The notes below the pieces were generated by a model. The model saw nothing but the letters and a program-made list of their open reading frames with translations. It was not told the DNA's origin and did not search any database. Positions 31,224 to 39,672 of a stretch of 39,672 nt of DNA are shown in pieces (the first letter of the stretch is position 1; each line of letters begins with the position of its first letter). The stretch comes from Didymodactylos carnosus (lineage: Eukaryota; Rotifera; Eurotatoria; Philodinida; Philodinidae), in NCBI GenBank assembly GCA_905250885.1, contig CAJNOQ010000878.1, positions 1-39,672 of the forward strand, in the 5' to 3' direction. The translations under genes were made by a program, and so were the position numbers.

Positions 31224-34200
31224 AAACGATTACATGAGTATTTGATGGCGAACCAGGATACTATATATCGGAAAGACGCTCATTACACTGTCGCTTTGAT
31301 GATGAAGATGAAGCTTTTGAATTTTGTTTTGTTGTCATCCGTAACTTTTTGGTTATTATTTTTTTCTCACTTTCACAGTCTACATTTTCACGAGCTATCG
31401 TTTCTTTGTCTACTTCTGGTTCCGTGTTTATTCTCCCAAAGCCAATTTTTCAAATTGCAAACAAATGATTTTTGGTTTCAAACAGGTTTTGTCGGCAAAC
31501 TCATATCACACATATGTGATGAACCCAGAAACACACACGACAGAGAGAGTAATTTTTTGTTGGTGGATCGGATCTCAGAATAACGCTACTTGCTACAAAC
31601 TATCCAAGCACCCATATGATAATGATCTTTATGGCAAGATATGCTAAAGAGAACATAAATCTTTGCAGATTAGGCAATAATGGGGAACGAAACGATCGAA
31701 TGGGGGACATTTTAGAACTGTGGGATACGAGGAAGCGATTCAACACTATAGAGTATGTGCTGTACCGCTCACAACGAAACATTTATTCAAGATTTTCACC
31801 ATAGAACCTATCCTAGTCCCCAGAGTAAACCGTTTTCTTCTTCAAGAACTTTTGCCAAAAGAAGATTATACTTTTATTTACCTAACTGCCATTGAATATA
31901 TATGTACTATTAAAGATTCATCGAAGAAGTTTAAGTTTCTTCAGTTATGTTCTCTATCTCTGCTTAAACTATGTGGGTGCACGTATAGTGTATGTAAACG
32001 TGTGTGCGTATGTATTTATTCTTTTTGTTCTTAACTTTATTTATTTATTTATTGTCAGCTGTTTTTTTCCGTCCTTTTCTGTGAGACTGATAATAATGAG
32101 AAGTAACAATCCTCTTTCAGTGTCACAAATCAGATGTTCGTTACTTTAAATAAAATATCTTAAATCGAACATCTATCATATCCTATCAAGACACTGTAAA
32201 TACATAAAATCAGGATCCAGTTCCATTTTAAAGATACTCTAGTGCGTATTTTACATGAAACTGTTTTACCAGCAAAGAAAAGACGAGACTATTCTAAACG
32301 TAACGTGAATTCCAATTTTATCAAAAAATGCACTTCTTTTTCCAGAGTATAAAATTTAATATCAACATGATGATAATGATTCCAGTTGTATGTCATGTGA
32401 TTATTAGATAATAATGGATGGTTGTTTATTTAAAATCATTAATATAATTACATAAAATAAACGGGTGAATTTTTGTTAACAAATCCTATCTGACTGAAAA
32501 TGTATTTTACATTGTTAACAGTGGTTATAAAATGTGTCTAATCTTTTCTTTTGTTTTAATAGAAATTTACAAATATGAATCTCACATACCCTAAAGGCGT
32601 GCATATTTCTAGCAATTATACTTGTAATCATTACTGTTATTGATGGACACTTTTCATTCTTCACATTTTTTATTTACATTAAATAAATACTTTCGTTATA
32701 TTAGTATAATTTATTATTTTTTAGAAATATTAGACAGACGAAATAGTATTTTAAAACTAATTCTTTACTGCTAATATGTCATATCTTAAAGTGATGATAA
32801 TTTTAGTTATAAGTCTTTTTGGTTATTAGATAATATTTGTTGTTGTTGTTGTTGTTGTTTTTAAGAGTCATTGACATAATTATATAAAAATAAGTGAATT
32901 AATTTTCGTTAACAATTCCTATCTGATTGAGATGCATTTTACATTATTTAGTCTTTCTCTCCCGATAGGAAATTGAATTACAGTATTAAACTATCAAAAT
33001 TACGAGGAAAAGAAAAAGTGTGTAACAGAGGGAGAGAGACAGAGAGATACCAATGCCGATAATAATCTAGTATTGTTAGCTGAAGTATGACTGACGAGAG
33101 GGGGTTAACATTTGCATCATTAATAAATATATCATTAATGATTGAAAAAGGAAAAATATGTATTTCCTCTTTTATTAAATAATTTGTGTCACCGACTAAT
33201 TTTATAATACTTCTAGTGAATAAGAGAGATAGAGAGAGAAAGAGTAAGAAATGATTGGCTGATACACGCAAGTCTAATAAGCATGCAAAAAAATATTTGT
33301 TCAATTTATTATATGGAAATATATTCAACAATGCCTAAGCATGTCAATGGAAGTCGACATATTTTTTATGACGAAAAAAGAAACAGAGGAGGAGGAGGAG
33401 GAGAGGAAAAAAAGAGGCCGTGAATTATTATAATGAATCAAAATTATTTTAAAGTTAGTGGCACAATCACGACGAAACTGTTAAAACTACTGTATAGCTG
33501 TTATTGTACGGTAAGTTTTAGATATTTGAATTATTTTCAAGTTTTAAATATTAGTACGACTATAAGTAGATATATAATATAATGTACTATTATCTAATTG
33601 AATCAAAATTTTAAGAATTATTGTTTATTTCATTGATCATAAATTAGCGGAGCAAGTTTTTATTAAATGTGTTTAATAATAGAATATAAAGATTTTTTTC
33701 TATATGTTAAATACTTATAAATGTAACCGCAGTTCAAGTACTCCTATTTATCTAACTGTAAATACTTTTTTTCAAATTTATTAAGATCGTGACCTATTCT
33801 AATTACAAAATAGAAGATGTAATGACCTAATAATATAAAATAAATTTTGTTTTTTTATTATCATCATATATATTCTAATCGACGATTGTCGATTGTTCAC
33901 TAGATAAGTGAGAAACATAAACGCAAAACACTCAGTTGTCTAGAATATATCTTTAAATAAACATAAGAAGCTATGAATGAAAATTTTTTATTTTATTTTG
34001 CTTATATTTCTAGAAAGACAAATTTTTAGTAAGTTTTTCTAATAAAAACCCAATTTTCGTCAATTTGAAAAGAGAGCATTTATAAATAGGGATAATATGA
34101 CATTTTCCCTTGTCTCGTGCAAAAATTATTCGTCGGAAACAAGGAATTATTAAATATAAATAGGTTGACTATGTAGACAAGTTTTAGCCCTATAATATGA

Positions 34201-34334
34201 GTATATTTGTAAAATAAAAAGTCAGCAGAATAATGAGAAGTTTCAACTTCACCACCTTTTGCTTTCTGTTGGAATGTAACATGACAGTTTCCCCTGAAGT
34301 TCGCATGTAATTATTTCTCTATTAACAAAATCAA
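31224..34334. other. Gene-free region (mirror of 5339-8449)
   Basis: Contains the diverged duplication (32363-32513 and 32783-32945), the (TTG)n run at about 32837-32860 and weak unrecognised frames at 31242-32149. No supported gene. Confidence 0.45.
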
Positions 34335-34568
34335 GAGGAGTATCATGGAACACTCTTTTTGGAAAAAAAAGAAAGGAGTACTCTTTTTGGGAAAAAGAGT
34401 GTTCTAATTCAAAAGGAGTACTCCAAAAACTACAATGGAGTACCCACAAAAAATGAGTACTTCTGAGTGCTCCTTTTTTTTGAAGTGCTCCCCAGTGCCT
34501 CGGCTGCACTGTATAAAAAGAAGTGTTCCAAAGCACTCCAAAAAAGGAGTACTCATGAGTATTCTGAA
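34335..34568. repeat. Mirror copy of GAGTACTC fold-back repeat
   Basis: Reverse complement of 5105-5338. Confidence 0.6.
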
Positions 34569-35073
34569 TAAGTGACAATTCTATAGGTCCTAGTCGGAGT
34601 ACTCATCAGTACTTCTTTTTTCCTCCTGATATTTCTTGTTGACTGGATAAAGATCCGCACGAGTCGAACTACAGAATTTTTAAGAAAAAGCGAACTCGTG
34701 TCGACAATCAGTGAAACCATTATGTTTAACATAAGCATGGATGGTCAATATTGCAACAGTTTTTCGCATATGTAGCTGAATTAACATAATTATCTCGTAT
34801 CTACAAAAGTTGGTTCAAAAATAAGAACAAGAAGTCAAAGAGATATAAATATTTGCGTTAAGAAAGCATTACAGATGCGAGAATGTCGAAAGAAAATAGA
34901 TGGATAGATAGATTTATTTTACACAAAGGTAGGATATCACGAAAAAGCATCAAAAAGACTTGTGGCATCCGGAGACACCTCATAATAACCTAAAGAAGTC
35001 TTGATCAAGACTTCAATATTCCTAAGAGTGATTGGATCGAGCAGAAAACATTTTCGAGTCCGTGAGTATCTCT

Positions 35074-35318
35074 CAAGGGGGAAATAGCGGACTCCTGGAC
35101 TCCTGAAGTCCAGAAGTCCAAGAGAAAAGTGTTCTTTTTTGGGAATCACTCCCCATAAAAGAACAAAAGTGTTCATTTTTTGGGAAGTGATTCCCAAAAA
35201 AGAACACTTTGCTCTTGGACTTCTGGACTTCAGGAGTCCATGGGAGTCCAGAAGTCCACAGGAGTCCATGGGAGCCCAGAAGTCCACAGGAGTCCGGGAG
35301 TCCGCTATTTCCCCCTTG
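35074..35318. mobile_element. Mirror copy of hAT-like fold-back MITE
   Basis: Reverse complement of 4355-4599, with the octamer GTATCTCT (complement of AGAGATAC) directly on both sides. Confidence 0.88.
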
Positions 35319-35736
35319 GTATCTCTGCTGGCGATATCAAATTATAGAAAGATCCATCAATCACTATTTGTTTCTCATGAATGAATCTATAAAAAAAAAA
35401 TAAACAAAGAAAAAGAATTTTGATTTTAACGTTCATTTATATTTGAACACTTTCAATTTCATTTGTGTTTATTAATCGTCTCTCTCTCCCTCATTGTTCA
35501 ACAAATAATTGATTTTTCTCATAAGTTAATTTACACTTAGACTAGTTTCTGCATTATAACAATACTAATTTGCTTTATTACTGCATTTCAATCAATATAT
35601 TATTATAAAGTAGTTTTAAGTGGATATTCCATTACTGACTATTGAAGTCGATTATGTTTTTCCGATTCTTTTGTTCTTTCTTCTTAGAATTTATTCGAAA
35701 CAATTATTTATTCTTAGAAGTAACTTGAATCCATTA

Positions 35737-36177
35737 ATGTTTCATTTAACCACTTTATGTTTTCTTATACTTGGCTGTTATTGGACGAATGCATATCCTC
35801 AACAATATCGTCATCAACAAGAACAACATCCGAATGAAGCAGAAGATCTATGGGAAAAAATGCCTATAACTCATGACTATTTCAAACAGTTGTATACGGA
35901 CAATGAAGGAACATCATTGAGAGACGACGTGATTGATTCATCATTAGATGAAAATTTAAATCGTTGGCATTTATTAGAAAAACTTTGTAAATTTTACGAT
36001 TGTCCAATGACACAACATCGTCGTGATATCATTACTGAACAAGATGATCCTAGACATATAATCTATCAATCAAATCATGATTTAAAAAAACGTTTATCCA
36101 GTCTATTTCATGGTATACCAAAATTTGGTAAAAGAACATTTTCAGCAGCATTTACCGGTATACCAAAGTTTGGATAA
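35737..36177 (+). CDS. GIPKF-amide neuropeptide precursor
   Basis: A 146-residue secreted prepropeptide. Residues 1-19 (MFHLTTLCFLILGCYWTNA) form a signal peptide with likely cleavage before Tyr20. An acidic spacer with two cysteines (84 and 89) follows. At the C-terminus KKR (117-119) precedes LSSLFHGIPKFG, KR (132-133) precedes TFSAAFTGIPKFG, and the stop codon follows the last Gly. Prohormone convertase cleavage and conversion of the Gly to an amide would give LSSLFHGIPKF-amide and TFSAAFTGIPKF-amide, expected to be released from neurons or endocrine cells and to act on a G-protein-coupled receptor. I do not recognise GIPKF-amide as one of the well-known families. The upstream 39 in-frame codons are taken as leader; a pyrimidine-rich tract ending TTCTTAG near 35687 could be an intron acceptor in the 5' UTR. 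AATAAA is at 36254-36259. Confidence 0.85.
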   Translation: MFHLTTLCFLILGCYWTNAYPQQYRHQQEQHPNEAEDLWEKMPITHDYFKQLYTDNEGTSLRDDVIDSSLDENLNRWHLLEKLCKFYDCPMTQHRRDIITEQDDPRHIIYQSNHDLKKRLSSLFHGIPKFGKRTFSAAFTGIPKFG

Positions 36178-36259
36178 TGCATGATTGTCGCCAGTATCTC
36201 TAATGATTTGATGTTGAGTTTTTCTGTTAATGTAAAGTATAATGAAAAGGGAAAATAAA

Positions 36260-37117
36260 GTTCATTCATCGAAAAATACTTGTTTACTTTATTGTTGCCA
36301 AATTTGTTTTAGAGTGTTAAGTCACAAAAAAAGAAAATAATTTAGTAATTTGTTCTCTAGATATTAGATACTTGATCATTTTTTGAATCTGTATAGTTTT
36401 TAATGAGTCAATTCGAATGGCACACTATTTTAATTATACTTTGAAATAGGATCTACAGATTTGATTTAAAGAGTATATCAGTTACTACTAGGTGTAAAAA
36501 AAAACATTTAGGGAATATAATGCTGTCTAAAATCGTCATATTATCTAAATTCTATACAAAATTTGAGAGATCATACATTTGTATGTCGAAAGGACAAGCA
36601 AGTTCAATAATGAATGTGGTTTGTTTAATAAATTTTTAATTTAATTATATGATCCGATCCTACGACGGAAAAAAATCATGAAAATACAAGAAAAAATTCA
36701 AACAAATCCACGTTTTTATGCCGCAAGATTTTATCACAAACAATACAATCGGCTCACAATTGTCCCATATATAAATTGAATTATTGTGACTGTCATTAAT
36801 TCTGCATGATGAGAAAATAATAACATCAAAAGATGCGTTAGGTTCCATTAGGGAGATAAAAATGACTTCTACTTGACTCTTCTATATTGAATATTATCAT
36901 AAAAAGTGTAAATGACAAAACAAAATTGGATATATTTTGGATAGTGTTACGTAAGATAAAAAGCGAATTTGAGCAAATAACTGGATCAATAAGACAGATG
37001 TTTTGCTATCACATTAAATATGTTGTCTGTTTAGTATATACTGATGTACCTCTTTTAAGCCTTTATACAATTTGATCACGTAGTCCTATTATCAGAGTGT
37101 CATTTTTTTCGAATTAG
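36260..37117. other. Gene-free AT-rich stretch (mirror of 2556-3413)
   Basis: Nothing recognised. Confidence 0.5.
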
Positions 37118-37423
37118 TACTCTTCCCATATTTCGAATGGAAACACATCTAGAGTTTACCGACGTCTTGATTTGAAAAATGAACTGTGTTGAACATTTCG
37201 AAATAATCTTACATTTTCCGTAATCTTTAGATTTCGAAAAATATGCCAAGATACTATTTTCAACTTAGTTGACAAAAGTGACTTCGAGTAGTCTTGGTAC
37301 GTTGTCAAATCTGAAGATTGCGGAGTGTATAACATTATTTTGAAATGTTCAACACAGGTCATTTTTCAAATCAAGACGTTTGTAAACTCTAGACATGTTT
37401 CTATTCGAAATATGGGAAGAGTA
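37118..37423. repeat. Mirror copy of 306-bp fold-back element
   Basis: Reverse complement of 2250-2555. Confidence 0.75.
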
Positions 37424-38758
37424 GAAGGTAGAAAGTACTTTAGTACAAGTGGCAGAACTATGTGCTCAAACAAGTTGTGTCGTTCAAGGGCTTATATGAT
37501 TAATTCTTACAGTACGATCCAATTCCGTAAGCAGGATATTTATCTCGATCCGGAAAATATATCCATGTTTGTTGGTGCTCGATGTTTGGTTATTATTTAC
37601 GATTTTTGAAAAAAATGTCCAAAAGATGGCTTACTGTGAATGTAGATGTTTAGCAATAATTTTTGTTATATTTTGCATGAGAAAAGTCTTGTTGTTCTCA
37701 ACCGCGACGAAGTACTAGTGATACCTCTAGCAGCAGACACATTTTGTCCAAAAACTCGATAAAAAAAAATGTGCTTTTCGAACGTTTAGACGATTCGAAA
37801 AACAAGAAAACTGCGTTCACCATTTGTCCCATATAGAGACCTGTTTTCAGTTCTTCATGGACTTTTCTACTTTCTAGAACGATTGAATTACTTCTCTGGA
37901 AAACTGGGCAAATCAATATGAGGTTTTTAAATGTTCAAGATTCTGAGACCTTAGCTATTTATATGGGGCACGTGAAGATTCACTTTTCTTGCAGTAATTC
38001 TTGTTCTATTTAAAACAAATGGTTAAATCCAGTTTTTAACTATCAATTTAAACATGGTAAATTTTGACTGGATGAATAAAAACTTTATTGTTACTATATC
38101 CGTTACGAAATTGTTTGTGTTAAGTCCGGTGAGGATCGTCATCTACCTTAGAAGATTTTTACGATTGATGTCTGTGTTTTATAGCTGTGTTTATAGTTAG
38201 CTATCCTTATGATAAATCATTGGTTATATCGAATCTGGAACATAAATCATTCCACGGAAAACGGTTGGTCATGAACGGGATTAGGAAAATGTTAAGTGAA
38301 GAGAAACCTATTAGAGAAAACTGAAAATTTCTTTACTCGACTAGATATGAACAAAGGTGAAAGAATCGGTACGCGTCTATCTCCGCTAAAGATGAAATGA
38401 TTATTGTTAACACTGTGAATTATTCTCACATTTGGGCGATGATTGTACTTTTGGTTTCAAAACGCAGTGTAAACTTGTAGTTATCACAACTGATTAGGTT
38501 AAGCAATAATAAAAAAAGAATATGAAATCGAATACAATGAGCGCTGTGAATATTTCCATACAGGTATTTCTCAGCTTATATAATTTCCAGAACCACACGG
38601 TCTAGAAACTGACAAGTTCTGACCATGCGCATTTAAGGCCCTTTCTAGTCTCCCGTCCGAAACCTATCTCCGAAACTATAAGTCTGATACTTTTAGGAGA
38701 TGTCGATCTAGTGAAAGTCTGGTGATGAAATTTTTGTTTGGCTCCATCTCGCATGGTT
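37424..38758. other. Gene-free stretch (mirror of 915-2249)
   Basis: Nothing recognised. Confidence 0.5.
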
Positions 38759-39166
38759 TGTGAGATGTCGCCACAATAGTGACCAAAATGGGGTTGTTCG
38801 TAGCAAGGTTTCTCAGTAATGAAACATTGTAGAGAGCTCCGACTGGTCTTAAATTGACGAAAACACATGTGGCTAGAGGCTGACAGAGCCGAATTTTTGA
38901 TATTTTTGTTTTCAAGTTAATGGTCAGCGTCAAAAATTCAAAACTCGGAAAGGGCTCATTAACTTTAGTAAAGATATTTTTGTAATCGCAAATTCAGAAC
39001 GAAAATCAAAAATCGAGCTCTGTCACTCTCTAACCACATGTATCAGCTTCAATTTAGGACCCTTCCGAGCTCTCTGCGACGTTTTGTTACCGAGAAATCT
39101 GGGAACTACGGAATGGTGTTAAAGTGAGTCACTTTCGAGATATGGTGGCGCCAGTATCTGACTCTC
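38759..39166. repeat. Mirror copy of old inverted repeat
   Basis: Reverse complement of 507-914. Confidence 0.6.
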
Positions 39167-39672
39167 ATAGCTCTTGATCAGAATATCATTCAGAGCTGGG
39201 AAATATGTCATTTTGATCAGAAATGTTTGCTCTATTTTGCTATATACTAAAAGATAATTTTTGCTTTGGTTTTAATAGAAAAGTAAAACTTTTTCTAAAA
39301 GCCCGCTTTTCAAGATTTTCAGAAAACTTTCCTAAAAGCCTCCGTACCTCTTCGATGAGTGCCAAATAACATTGGCTTAATAGTACAACTAAAACTGTGT
39401 AAATATACCTCTCGAAACATGAAAACAGCTTATTCAGTTATTGAAAATAACATCAAAGTTGTCGTAACTGTAAACAAATCAAAGAAGAAAACCTACTTAT
39501 AAGCAGGCGGAGCATATACATAGTATTAAATGTAGTTGATGACTACTACTCTCTAAAAAATAAAGGTATTATAAAATACGAAAAATGGTATAACCATTTG
39601 AAACATATCATAACTGTTTAAACGTTTTTTGCTTTTATCAGAAAAACCCTTTGGCATTTTTAGAATATGAAA

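Larger units (their letters stand above)
20034..39672. repeat. Right arm of 39.7-kb perfect inverted repeat
   Basis: Reverse complement of 1-19639, with no difference found at any place inspected. Position x in the left arm corresponds to 39673 minus x here. The arm ends at the last base of the window, so no unique flank is visible on either side. Confidence 0.98.

Noticed and set aside
35980..36015. Oxytocin/vasopressin-type hormone in the neuropeptide precursor
   Set aside because: There is no neurophysin domain, no amidation glycine, and the position is in mid-spacer and not right after the signal peptide. Only the ring size agrees.
1..39672. Two independent copies of each gene as true paralogues or alleles
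   Set aside because: Paralogues or alleles should differ at some sites over 19.6 kb, especially in introns and repeats. No difference was found, so I treat the copies as one locus seen twice until reads show otherwise.

Overview
The window is one giant inverted repeat. Bases 1-19639 and 20034-39672 are reverse complements of each other. Every open reading frame in one arm has an identical partner at position 39673 minus x in the other, and I found no mismatch at any place I compared directly (both ends, the 471-bp palindromic repeat, the GATA exons, the junction). Only a 394-bp spacer, 19640-20033, is single copy. The arms run to the first and last base of the window, so there is about 20.0 kb of distinct sequence. 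Gene content should be counted once, not twice.

The organism is an animal. Evidence is a two-finger GATA factor with spliceosomal introns (58-61 bp up to about 600 bp), an amidated-neuropeptide precursor, AATAAA signals, AT-rich DNA and piggyBac/hAT-type repeats. A small AT-rich invertebrate fits. A bdelloid rotifer is my best guess because large palindromes have been reported in such assemblies, but nothing in the sequence proves it.

One arm, left to right (left-arm coordinates): AT-rich non-coding DNA with two old fold-back repeats (507-914, 2250-2555); a secreted neuropeptide precursor on the minus strand (3496-3936) predicted to release two GIPKF-amide peptides; a hAT-like fold-back element with a perfect 8-bp target duplication (4355-4599); a GAGTACTC-rich repeat (5105-5338); a long gene-free stretch with a diverged duplication (6728-7310); two arrays of GCGTTTAAACGC-containing units (8450-8850, 10355-10610) around a 471-bp palindromic element (9094-9564) and a short terminal-inverted-repeat element (9682-9930); a piggyBac remnant with TTAA duplications and only the transposase C-terminus (12176-12774); a cluster of palindrome-rich elements, one nested in another (13000-15195); an intronless ankyrin-repeat gene (15324-16070); and a GATA factor gene truncated at the fold-back junction (17217-19639). 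The right arm repeats all this in reverse order and opposite strand. Its GATA copy continues into the spacer and includes the complete first zinc finger, but it is also cut inside an upstream exon at 19640, so neither copy has a 5' end here.

The neuropeptide, ankyrin and GATA genes show no sign of working as one pathway; they are ordinary neighbours in repeat-rich DNA. The main points for follow-up are the origin of the palindrome (an assembly or amplification fold-back is the simplest reading), the GIPKF-amide precursor, a pair of frame-preserving exons that lengthen the linker between the two GATA fingers, and a group of small transposon-like elements whose interiors are filled with repeats of short motifs found in or near their own ends.
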